A stretch of DNA of 64,000 bases from positions 1,428,501 through 1,492,500 of the forward strand of contig JAHRBS010000006.1 in NCBI GenBank assembly GCA_024305745.1, given 5' to 3'. The notes under the pieces are model-generated. The model was not told the DNA's origin. It was given only the letters and a program-made list of their open reading frames with translations, and ran no database searches. The position numbers and the translations under genes are program-made. This DNA comes from Polyporus tsugae (lineage: Eukaryota > Basidiomycota > Agaricomycetes > Polyporales > Polyporaceae). Below are positions 23,801-33,809 of the stretch, piece after piece (the stretch's first letter is position 1; every line of letters begins with the position of its first letter).

Positions 23801-26399
23801 TTACCTGCTCCTCAAATCGCTCGCGTCTCTGTCTGCCCTACTAGTGTCTACTAGAATATGTCTTGAAGCTGTCCCCCCTGTCTAGTCTCGTCAAGGACCT
23901 CTCAACCCACTGGGTCAATGTCCTCCGCAACGAGGATCCATGTCTGCCCATACGGCGGAGGACACAGCGGCCTCGAGCTCCTCGACGTCATATCTGTGGA
24001 CGGCAAGCTCCATGCTCTCAACAGGACTTCAGGCGTTTCTCTCTGGTCCATGGCGTTGTCGGGCTCCGCTGCCCCTGCCACGTTCAGTCCCCTCGTGCAG
24101 ACAGAGCAACCAGAGGTCGACCCAGACTTGACGCGGACGGACGACGACAACACCAGCCAAGAGATCTACAGCACCGAGCTCCAGACTGGCAACATCTATG
24201 TCATGTTCTCTTCCGACGGCCCCCATGGCTCAGCGCGTCGACATGTCCCCCTTCAGCTTCTCTCAGGCTGGCGACGAGGACAAGAGGGTCTTCGTAGGGA
24301 GCAAGGAGACGTTGCCGATCGAGCTTGAGACCTGCAAGATGAAGGCGACTATGAACCCCGAACTGAAGAGGTTCTCGTTCGTGTCCGAGTCAACTCGGTT
24401 AGTGCGGTGTATCATGTATGTGGAGACGTTCAGGCGCGCAGAAACCCCCTGAACTTTGCTCTGCTCCTGCGGCGCACTCACCACATTCACCATCCTCCAC
24501 GTCCACTACCTCAATGGAGCCTCCCTCTGACCAGCGACCTACATCCAGATCTGAAGAAGTGCCTGTACCAACCTCAATTCCACCAGGAGCCATCCTGTTA
24601 CGTGATACCGTGCAGCTTGGGCCCCTGCCAGAGGGCACACATCTACCGACATTCTTGATAATGCTGCCGGCGCGACCTCCAGTGGACCTGCTGTCAGGCG
24701 GATAGATCTTTTCCCGGATGCTTTCCTTGGTGCGTCTGATCAGTTCTGCTGGGCATATGCGCTCACCCGTCTTCAGGCGAGGGTTCGTACGGCATCGCGG
24801 TGTTCAGGGGCTCGTTCGAGGGCCGTGTTGTCGCCGTCAAACGCATCCTCCTCGACTTCGTCACCCTCATCTCGCGCGAGGTGAACATCATCCAGGCCTC
24901 CGGCGGCCACCCGAACGTCGTCCAGTACTACCACCATGAGACAGACGCCGACTTCCTCCACATCGCTCTTGATCTGTGCCCCGCGTCTCTGGCCGACGTC
25001 TTCGACCGTCCCACTGAGTTCCGCGACGTCATCGATGCGCTTGCGCTCGAGCCTAAGCCTGCCCTCCGCCAGATCACCGAGGGACTGTACCACCTCCACG
25101 GGTTGAACATCATCCACCGCAACGTCAAACCAGAGAACATCCTGATGGTGCCCGGGGACGAGAATGCGGGGCTCCGGTGGCTCATCTCGGACTTTGGGAT
25201 GCGCAAGAAGTACGAGTACAACCAGAAGGCCTCCCGCCTCGGCCCCGAGAGCGCGGATCTGCCCATCTACGCGCTCGGCTGGCGTGCGCCCGAGGTCATT
25301 CGTGGGAAGATGAAGTACGACGACCGAGACGACGAGCCACAGTCGCTGCCAGTGGGAGATAGCGTCGGTATGGACGACTCGAACGTAAGAATGCCGACGG
25401 GCAAGCTGACGAAGGCGGTCGACATCTTTGTGCTGGGGTGCGTTTACTATTACGTACTCACGCAGGGGCTCCATCCATTCGGGCTTCTGTTCGAGCGGGA
25501 GCCAAACATCCTGAGAAACATTCTGAAGATGGAAAATTTGGAGCACGCTGGAGAGGAGAGCGCCGAGGGTGTGGCTTTGATCAAATGGATGCTCAAAGCT
25601 GAGCCAGATAAACGGTGCGCTTCCTACTTGGTTTTATTAGCCCCTTCCGTCGTAAGATGACAATGATTGTTTTGATCCTGCAGGTCGGATACGAGCACAT
25701 CCCTGATGCATCCGTACTTTTGGGATGACGATAAGCGGCTGACGTTCGTTCTGAACGCGTCTGAGTGGTTCGGGGCTATGTGACATGAAGACACGGCTGA
25801 CCCAGCTTTGTGTGCCCTCGAGAAGGACGGGTGCAAGGCCGTCGTAAGATGACAATGATTGTTTTGATCCTGCAGGTCGGATACGAGCACATCCCTGATG
25901 CATCCGTACTTTTGGGATGACGATAAGCGGCTGACGTTCGTTCTGAACGCGTCTGAGTGGTTCGGGGCTATGTGACATGAAGACACGGCTGACCCAGCTT
26001 TGTGTGCCCTCGAGAAGGACGGGTGCAAGGTCGTGGGTGCGGACTGGCACTCGCGGCTCGACACGTCGTTCATCGAGAATCTGGGCGAGTTCCGGAAGTA
26101 CGATGGGAAGTCGGTGCAGGATTTGCTCTGCGCACTGCAGAATGCGGTACGTCCCGTTCATACCTTCCTTCATGGAGAATGGGACAATGTCTGATGCGGC
26201 CTGTATGTAAATGTAGAAACATAACTATCAGGACCTCCCTGACGATGTGAAGCGGCTGCTGGGGACGATGCCAGAGGGCTTCCTGGCGTACTTCACGCGC
26301 CGGTTCCCGAAGCTCTTCCTCCACGTTTATGACGTGGTTTCATCCTCTGCCCACTCTTCCGACTCAGTATTCCGCCCGTACTACGAGCTCGACAATTAG
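23801..26399 (+). pseudogene. IRE1-like copy 1, decayed
   Basis: Homologous to the complete IRE1 at 26,910 from just before its start codon, but the ATG is missing. Luminal-domain sequence is recognisable (LDVISVDGKLHALNRTSGVS) with frameshifts near 24,220 and loss of the rest of the luminal and membrane part. The cytosolic linker (from 24,476) matches copy 3. The kinase exon (24,779-25,614) is open: GEGSYGIAVFRG, VVAVKRILL, IIHRNVKPENIL where the catalytic HRD is HRN, DFGMRKK, GWRAPEVIRG. In the RNase (KEN) domain a TGA falls after SEWFGAM, and a 192-bp block including the preceding intron is exactly duplicated. The RNase motif reads QNA-KHNY, with Asn for the catalytic second His. Ends PYYELDN. 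Not expected to give a working protein. Confidence 0.85.
25647..26030 (+). repeat. Exact 192-bp tandem duplication
   Basis: 25,647-25,838 and 25,839-26,030 read identically base for base where I compared them. The unit covers the end of the kinase exon region, an intron and the first part of the RNase exon of IRE1-like copy 1. Because 192 is a multiple of three, the antisense frame shows the same 64-residue repeat. The identity implies a very recent event or an assembly artefact. Confidence 0.85.
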
Positions 26400-26635
26400 T
26401 AGAGTTCCTATCAGCATGCTCGTCAGGCATCGTATGCAAATCCTATTGGATTGTAGTTGCCGAGCACCCATAATTCTTGTAGCCCTACTTTGTTACTGCG
26501 TGATACTTGAAGGCGAATAACGTACAGTCCAGGAATAATACTGGTTGTGGAACCGATCTCCATGGAGCGCCTAGCAGGCGTGCGATAACTATCAACTGTC
26601 TAGCAAGAAGGGTACATAAGGTAACTAGTGTGAGT

Positions 26636-26717
26636 GTGTGTCACCCATAGACATTCAGCCCACACCTAAAGTCGATGTGACATTGGACAGCAAAACGCGA
26701 AATCATTCAATGTAAAT
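26636..26717 (+). repeat. Dispersed ~80-bp repeat, copy 2
   Basis: Second copy of the repeat at 22,655-22,742, same orientation, about 75-80% alike. Confidence 0.55.
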
Positions 26718-26761
26718 CCGAGGTCGTTTGGCATCGGCCAAATAATTACTGTTACAAAAAA

Positions 26762-26800
26762 GGCCCCCGCGGGAATCGAACCCGGGAATGTGCGGGGGGC
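26762..26800 (-). other. tRNA-like 3' half with B box
   Basis: On the minus strand the sequence contains GGGTTCGATTCC (polymerase III B box / T-arm), a T-stem, a GGGGGCC acceptor-like strand and then a run of six T, as at the 3' end of a tRNA gene. I could not find a matching 5' acceptor strand (GGCCCCC) or an ordinary D-arm upstream, so this is more likely a tRNA remnant or tRNA-derived repeat than a working tRNA gene. Confidence 0.4.
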
Positions 26801-26909
26801 GGAGCGACCCTGGACCGGACATTGCCACCGACTGCGACCACGACTTCAGCTGCTAAACCCGTCCACCATAGTCATATTCCCCCTCCACGTCGACCTGCTC
26901 TCGAATGGA

Positions 26910-29900
26910 ATGAAATCGCTCGCCTCTGTCTCTGCTCTACTCGTATCTGCTGGGATATGTCTTGCAGAAGTCCTCTCACTCCGCTCTAGTCCTATCAAGG
27001 ACCTCTCAACCCAGGTCAATGTCCTCCGCAACGAGGATCCACGTCTATACGGAGGACACGGCGACCTGGAGCTCCTCGACATTGTCCTCGTCGCATCCGT
27101 GGACGGCAAGCTCCATGCTCTCAACAGGACCTCGGGCGTTTCTCTCTGGTCCATGGCCTCGTCTGGCTCGGCCGCCCCTGCCGCGTTCGGTCCCCTAGTC
27201 CGCACAGAGCACCCCGAGGTCGACCCAGACCTGACGGACGACGACGACGCCAGCAAGGAGATCTACGTTATCGAGCCCCAGACTGGCGACATCTATGTCA
27301 TGTCCTCGTCCAACAGCCCGCTCCAGCGTCTCCCGTTTTCCATGGCTCAGCTCGTAGACATGTCCCCCTTCAGTTTCTCTGGCGACGAGGACAGGAGGGT
27401 CTTTGTTGGGAGCAAGGAGACGTCGCTGTTGCTGATCGAGCTCGAGACCGGGAAGATCAAGGCGACTGTCGACCCCAAGTGCCCCTGGACCCCGTTTGAA
27501 GACTTCACGGAGTCGTCGCAAGACGTAGACTTGGACGAGTTGGATGGATCAAAGCCGCCGAAGGAGGTGGTTCGACGGACGGAAGTGTATATTGGACGTA
27601 CAGGTGAGTATCTTTCGTTGCTTGCTGTCGTCTCCCCGGCGTTCGGAGAGGCCTTCCCTAGCTCCTTTCCGCGGCTGTGAAGCTCTAAGCGCGACGCACG
27701 GCACACGCGTACCTGTTCGCCAAGTATAACCAGTCCCGCGGTACATTGCCCAGTGCTAAGCACTTGTTGAGGCCCTGGTGTGAAACCGCATATATATTCG
27801 ATGTTAGCAGCATCCTCGTTGTGTGCCGAATGCTTTTTTTCACGACGTGTGGCTCTACCCCCTGAGCTGCCCTGATCTCTACCTGGCGCGCCGAGTGTCC
27901 GCGCGCACTGCCTATGTTATAGACCATACGCGTGCCTTCGCGGACGGCTGTGACTTGGTGGCCCTTCATTCAAGGGTTCTTGTCGTCCAAACACCACGTA
28001 CATGAACTTTATTCCACCCTAGTCCGCCTACCAGTTATTCTTCGCTTCCCATAATCGTCACCCTATCCTTTTCCAGCTATGTTCATATAGTCAGCTGTCA
28101 CTGACTGGACAAACCGCCGCAGATTACCACGTAGCTATTCATACCCGCCCAGAGGGTCCCCGTGGCCGCACCCACGTCCAGAGACTGATGTTCTCCGCCT
28201 ATGGACCCAACAACCAGGATACCGCATTGCAAACACTATATCAGCGCACCGCCGACAATACCTACATACAATCCCTTCCCACCGGCAAGATCATGTCATT
28301 CAAGACCGTCGCCGTAGACTCCGCCGCCGCCCTGCCCGTCTGGTCGAACAACTACCCCAGCCCCATGTAGGTGCTGTGTAGGTAGCGCTAGCATCAAACT
28401 AATTCAGCCCGCCTTTCTAGCGTCACAACTTTCGACGTTCTCCGCTCACCAAAGCGCCAGCAACCGTTCGTATTGCTGCAGCCGCAACCGACACTCCAGG
28501 AGATCTTTCCGCTCGCAGATCTCGTGACCGCGACGAAGCACAAAGGCCTTCCCAACCTCGACCGCGCGTACGTCGGGCTCGTTGAGGAGAGTGGTTCGCT
28601 CTTTGCCATGAGCCCGGACCGTTTCCCGCTCGTCGTCTTTGGCGATTCCAACACCGACCGCAGATGGCACTCGATCGACCCGTCCCCCGGCTCCTCGTCC
28701 GAGGATGACAGTATTAACGACTTCCCTATTGACGTAGAGAGCGCCACCCGCATCGCGAAGATCCGCAAGCTTCGCGAGATGTGCAGGAACGGTGCATCCG
28801 ACGTCCGTTGCCTCACAGGGGTGCGGCCGCTCGGGTCGGACAGCCAGTCCCGTCTGAGTCGTTTGCTCGACGGCGCACCGTCGGTGATGACGGCCCCGCC
28901 GCCCTCTGGCCCGTACCCCAACTCCAACAATAACAGACCGAACGTGGACGTGGAGATCCGCGACGAGGACCGCCTGCCAGACGGTAATGCCACGATGAAG
29001 ACACCACCTGCGTGGGGCAACCACTCTAGCCCGCGGATTGAGGATAAACCAGCGAGCGGGCTCTTGGGGATGGACGGGAGCACGCAAGCTATCTCGGCGT
29101 TTGGCGTTGCGGCGATCGTACTGCTCGTGTGGATGTCTGTGAGGAAATTCCTTGGGACCGCGCCTAGTTCGCCGCCATCTCCTACTTCAGTCTCTGTCCC
29201 TGTATCGCCGCCGGAGGTCAAGAAGGACATCACGAAGCCGGTGGGAGAGCAGGACGCCCCCGAAGAGAAGGGCGAGCAGGTTGTTAACGGGGATGCAAAC
29301 CCTATGCCAGCCCCGGCGTCTGAAGCGCCTGGACCAGCACCCATACCGTCAGAAGACCTCCCTGCGGCAATGCAGGTCCTCCTCGCGCCCGATGCTGTCG
29401 AGCCGATGACGGATGCGCCGGACGACGACACGGAAAAGGAGAACGAGGCGCCCGATACAACAGGCAGGCGGAAGGCCATCCGGAGGAAGCGGGGAAAGAA
29501 GAAGAACAAGGGCGTTGCGATCGCTATCCCTTCAGACGACGTCGAGCAGGTCAATGAGCCAACATCGAGACCGGAGGGCCCGAAGGAACCCGTACAGACT
29601 ATTGTGCTGGCGCCGTCTACGCCGCCTGCGCCTGTCGTCAAGACGCTAGTCGTTTCGGAAACTGTCCTGGGTGCGTCTGATTGTTTTCGCTGGCTATATG
29701 CGCTAATGGATCCTCAGGCATGGGTTCGCACGGGACGGTGGTGTTCAAGGGCTCGCTCCAAGGCCGTGCTGTCGCCGTCAAGCGCATGCTCGCAGACTTC
29801 GTCACGCTCGCCTCGCGCGAAGTGAACATCCTCCAGGAGTCCGATGACCACCCAAACGTGATCCGGTACTACTACCAGGAGGCTCACGCCAACTTCCTCT

Positions 29901-31149
29901 ACATCGCGCTTGAGCTATGTCCCGCGTCCCTCGCGGACATCATCGATCGGCCCGACCAGTTCCGCGACATCGTCGTCGCGTTCGAGCCGAAGCGCGCTCT
30001 ACGCCAGATCTCCGCAGGACTGCGCCACCTCCACGCGCTGAAGATCATCCACCGGGACATCAAGCCGCAAAATATCCTGATCTCCGACGCGAAGCGGGGC
30101 GCAGGCGAGAACGCGGGGCATCGGATGCTCATCTCGGACTTCGGGCTGTGCAGGAAGCTCGAGTACGACCAGACGAGCTTCCTCCCCACAGCGCACGGGT
30201 CGCTGGCGGCCGGCACGGTCGGCTGGCGCGCGCCCGAGATCCTTCGCGGGGAGGTGAAGCTCGACGACGCCGGCGACGAGTCACAGTCGTCGAGGAGCAG
30301 TATCGGCAGTGGCAGTTCGAGCGCGGGGACGCCGACGGGGAAGCCCACGCGGCTGACGAAGTCGGTCGACATCTTCGCGCTGGGATGCTTGTACTACTAC
30401 GTGCTGACAAACGGGTTCCATCCGTTCGGGGACCGGTTCGAACGAGAGTTCAATATTCTGAAAAACGCGAAGAGTCTGGAAGGGTTGGAGCGGTTCGGAG
30501 AGGAGGGCACGGAGGCTGTGGATTTGATCAACAGGATGCTGAGCCCCGAGGCGTACGACAGGTGCGTTTCCTACATTCTATCCCTACCTTCCTCGGTCGC
30601 AAATTGACGGTTGTTTTTTATGTTGTAGGCCCGACACGAGCACATGCTTGCTGCACCCGTACTTCTGGGACCCGGGCAAGCGGCTGACGTTCCTCCAGGA
30701 CGCGTCGGATCGCTTCGAGATAATGTGTCGAGACCCGAAGGACGCCAATTTGCTCGCGCTCGAGAAGGGTGCATACGAGGTTGTGGGTGCGGATTGGCAC
30801 TCGCGGCTCGACAAGTTGTTCATCGAGAATCTGGGCAAGTTCCGGAAGTACGACGGCAAGTCCGTACAGGATCTGCTCCGCGCGCTCCGAAATAAGGTAC
30901 GTCCCGTTCCTACCTTGCTTCGTGGAGAACCGAACCGTGTCTGATGTATTCGATGTGCAAATGTAGAAGCACCATTATCAGGACCTCCCGGACAATGTGA
31001 AGCGACTGCTGGGGACGGTGCCAGAGGGCTTCCTGGCGTACTTCACGCGCAAGTTCCCGAAGCTCTTCCTCCACGTCCATGGCGTCATCTCGTCCTCCGT
31101 CCTGCGCACCGAGTCGATGTTCCGATCCTACTATGAGCTCAAAGACTAA
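26910..31149 (+). CDS. IRE1: IRE1, unfolded protein response sensor kinase/RNase
   Basis: ER transmembrane sensor that splices a bZIP mRNA in the unfolded protein response. Start 26,910 gives a signal peptide (MKSLASVSALLVSAGICLAE). I place exons at 26,910-27,603, 28,123-28,366, 28,421-29,670, 29,718-30,561, 30,629-30,896 and 30,967-31,149, which sum to 1,161 codons (1,160 residues). The luminal domain reads LLDIVLVASVDGKLHALNRT and DYHVAIHT. The membrane span is ISAFGVAAIVLLVWM. The kinase has VLGMGSHGTVVF, AVAVKR, HRDIKPQNIL, DFGLCRKL, GTVGWRAPEILRG and DIFALGCLYYYVLT, all canonical. The RNase has LLHPYFWDPGKRLTFLQDAS, RKYDG and RNK-KHHYQDLP, keeping the catalytic Tyr, Asn and His. Intron 1 is unusually long (519 nt). 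This is the only intact copy in the window. Confidence 0.93.
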
Positions 31150-31890
31150 GATTTCTTGCTTGTCCTCGTCCCTGACTCTTGGCATCCGCCCTGCATCCGT
31201 ACGTACACACGTCATTCCCTGCATCTCACCCCTCGCCCCTGGCATCTCGCACCTGATATCCAAACATATCTCCACACCCATCTATCATGCATCCCCCTCC
31301 CCCTCCCACCGGCTTGGTTGTTTATTCGTCATTGCTGTATTTGTATTGCATCGCTGTGTTGCTATTTGTTCGACGCCCGAAACTTATTATTAGGCGAAGT
31401 CGAAACACTTACGTACTGTACTATTTGGAACCTCGTCTGTCGTAGGTAAAAATGTAGATGTTCCTCTCTTCAGAAGCTGTATGTACCTCCGCGGGCATGT
31501 CGTCCGCATTCTGAAGACGATGGTAGGTTTCGAGCTGCGCTGAGTCGCTGACATGCTGCATTAATTGCTTCCGCCAGGATAAGTAATCGCATTACAGAAG
31601 TCATTATTCAGGTAAGATCAATAACAATCTGGCGATAAAATCACGGGTTTAACTTTTATCCCTCAATGTCTGTCATTGTCTCGTGCAACGGTCCTGGCAC
31701 TTCATCCATCCTCGATCCTCTTTGAGGATTGCCCTTATTACTACAGCCTCACACAACATCCTACATGCAGCATCTCCCGTCGACTCTCGAACCATCTCAG
31801 GCGGCAACTCCTTACGCGGGCAGGTCGCTTCGTGCGACGGCCTTGTTGACTAAAGCGGCGTTAGGGGTTATTATAATCGGCGGTCAGTGC
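31150..31890. other. Spacer between IRE1 and copy 3
   Basis: IRE1 3' flank followed by AT-richer sequence. No coding frame. The luminal domain expected at the front of copy 3 is absent here. Confidence 0.4.
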
Positions 31891-32842
31891 TAGCACTCAA
31901 TCATCACACTCGCCATCCTCCACGTCCACTACCTCGATAGAGCCTCCCTCTGACCAGCGGCCTGCATCCAGATCTGAAGAAGTGCCTGCACCAAAGTCAA
32001 TTCCCCCAGGAGCTATCCCAGTGTTACGTGATGTCGTGCAGCTAAGACCCCTGCCAGAGCCGGGCACGCGTCCACCCATAATAGTACAGCGCGTGCCACC
32101 TGCCCCGCCTGTCGTCAGGAAGATAGACAATTCGAATCCTAGGACTATCCTTGGTACGTCTGATCATTTTTGCTAGATGTATGCGCTTACACGTTATTAG
32201 GGAAGGGTTCGTACGGCACAGTCGTGTTCAGGGGCTCGCTCAAGTCCCGCATTGTTGCCGTCAAACGCACGCAGCTCCACTTCGTCACCCTCATCTCGCG
32301 CGAGGTGAACATCGTCCAGGCCTCCGGCGGCCACCCGAACGTCGTCCAGTACTACCACCATGAGACGGACGCCGACTTCCTCTACATCACTCTCGATCTG
32401 TGCCCCGCGTCTCTGGCTGACGTCTTCGACCGGCGTCCCACTGAGTTCCGCGACGTCATCGATGCACTTTCGCAGGAGCCTAAGCCTGCCCTCCGTCAAA
32501 TCACGGAGGAACTGCGTTATCTCCACGCACTCAACATCATACACCGTGACATCAAACCGGAGAACATCCTGATGGCGCCCATGGACGAGAATGCAGACAG
32601 AGGGCACCGGTGGCTCATCTCGGACTTTGGGCTGCGCAAGGAGTACGAGTTCAATCGGAACCGCCTTCGCTTCCGCTCCTCGAGCGCATCGATGTCCGTC
32701 CACACACTCGGCTGGCGTGCGCCCGAGGTCATTCGCGGAGAAATGGAGTACAACGACCCGGACGATGAGCCGGGGTCGCTTTCAGTGGGAGACAGCGTCG
32801 GCATGGGCGACTCGAGCGCAGGGATGCCGACGGGCAAGCTGA
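31891..32842 (+). pseudogene. IRE1-like copy 3, 5' part (linker and kinase), cut by a transposon stack
   Basis: Starts in the cytosolic linker, matching copy 1 at 24,476 (SIEPPSDQRPASRSEEVPAP versus the same with small changes). There is no luminal or membrane part. After an intron the kinase is open: GKGSYGTVVFRGSLKSRIVA, TQLHFVTLISREVNIVQASG, IIHRDIKPENIL with HRD kept, DFGLRKEYE, GWRAPEVIRGEME. It stays colinear with copy 1 through GMPTGKL and then enters foreign sequence at 32,843. The continuation is at 43,189. Confidence 0.85.
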
Positions 32843-33400
32843 GTCATCACGAAAACGGCGGCGAAGTCGGAAGCCTAGTCAATAATTCGGGCTATTGTAA
32901 GGTTTTATAAGCCAGGATAATGATCTGATAAGCATATAATCAGTAGTAAGCTTAATAGAATTATTCCGGTGATGACGACGTCAGCCCATGGTTGCGCGCT
33001 TCACAGCCCTCTTGTGATCCACTCCCAATGTGCTCCCAATGTGCTCGCAAGTCGATGCAACTCCCCCTTGCCGTCGCCACTGCTTCACACAATCATCTTC
33101 ACCCAGCGTTTACGCTCGACTCGCGGATGTTCTCGGATGGCAACAGTCCCGGTACTGTACTACTAGTACCACATCGGAGCTTTATTACGGTTTTCAAAAT
33201 GATACGGAATCGCGTTTTCGCGCACAGCGTCCTAGCCGCCCAGGCCCGAGGCAGCGTGGGCGCCTATGATGTCGTCCCGCCGGCGCTCGTTCATCGATGA
33301 GGCTGCCGCCGTACAGTCGTGCTTTTCCTTCACCTCCATTGCATTCCCATAGCATCTTTTACAGTATTCTATCTTACACTGTCCCTACTGTGCTTATAAA

Positions 33401-33540
33401 ATGTCTTCTCCATCCATTCCTTCTTCCCCTCTTCCCAGCAACATTGCTGAGGTCTCGGCACTTCCTCCTCCTCCGAAGCCAGTCATCTTCATGGTCTCCG
33501 CCACTATCAACACTATGGACCTGAGGCACCCGGAAATTCC
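33401..33540 (+). pseudogene. Probable first exon of the Tc1-element partner gene, separated by the Tnp2 element
   Basis: A frame starts MSSPSIPSSPLPSNIAEVSA at 33,401 and runs through INTMDLRHPEIP before losing sense. Some 5.9 kb later the partner gene resumes with IPDPTPTQPKKGGRTPRAK. The junction shows ATTCC on the left and ATCCC on the right. The most economical reading is one gene interrupted by the Tnp2 element. I could not find matching terminal repeats that would prove it. Confidence 0.45.
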
Positions 33541-33809
33541 CACGACTTGCCCAGGATTTTCCTAGATCCGTGGTCAGACCACAGATTTCGAATTTGAATG
33601 TGCATTTTCCACAGTTCAAAAGCACTGCATGGCCGAGGAATTTTGATGTTGGTTTGGATGGGCCCGGTGGCGTTGCGTAACCGTGGAATTTCCCCGGCTG
33701 CTGACCACGGTTCCATCAACACGACCACAGTTCCATCAACACGATCCCGGTCGCGAGGGCGCCGACGTAACACAGGTGAGTATTGACTCTACAGTACCCG
33801 GGAATACAT

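Noticed and set aside
25624..26173. Two minus-strand frames with an exact internal peptide repeat
   Set aside because: They are antisense to the 192-bp duplication in IRE1-like copy 1, not genes.
27835..27880. D-arm-like stretch that might be a tRNA gene in IRE1 intron 1
   Set aside because: No matching anticodon arm, T-arm or acceptor partner within tRNA distance. Kept only as a remark.
28394..29641. 415-residue minus-strand frame opposite IRE1
   Set aside because: Shadow of IRE1 exon 3, with Ser/Gly-rich composition from the reversed codons.
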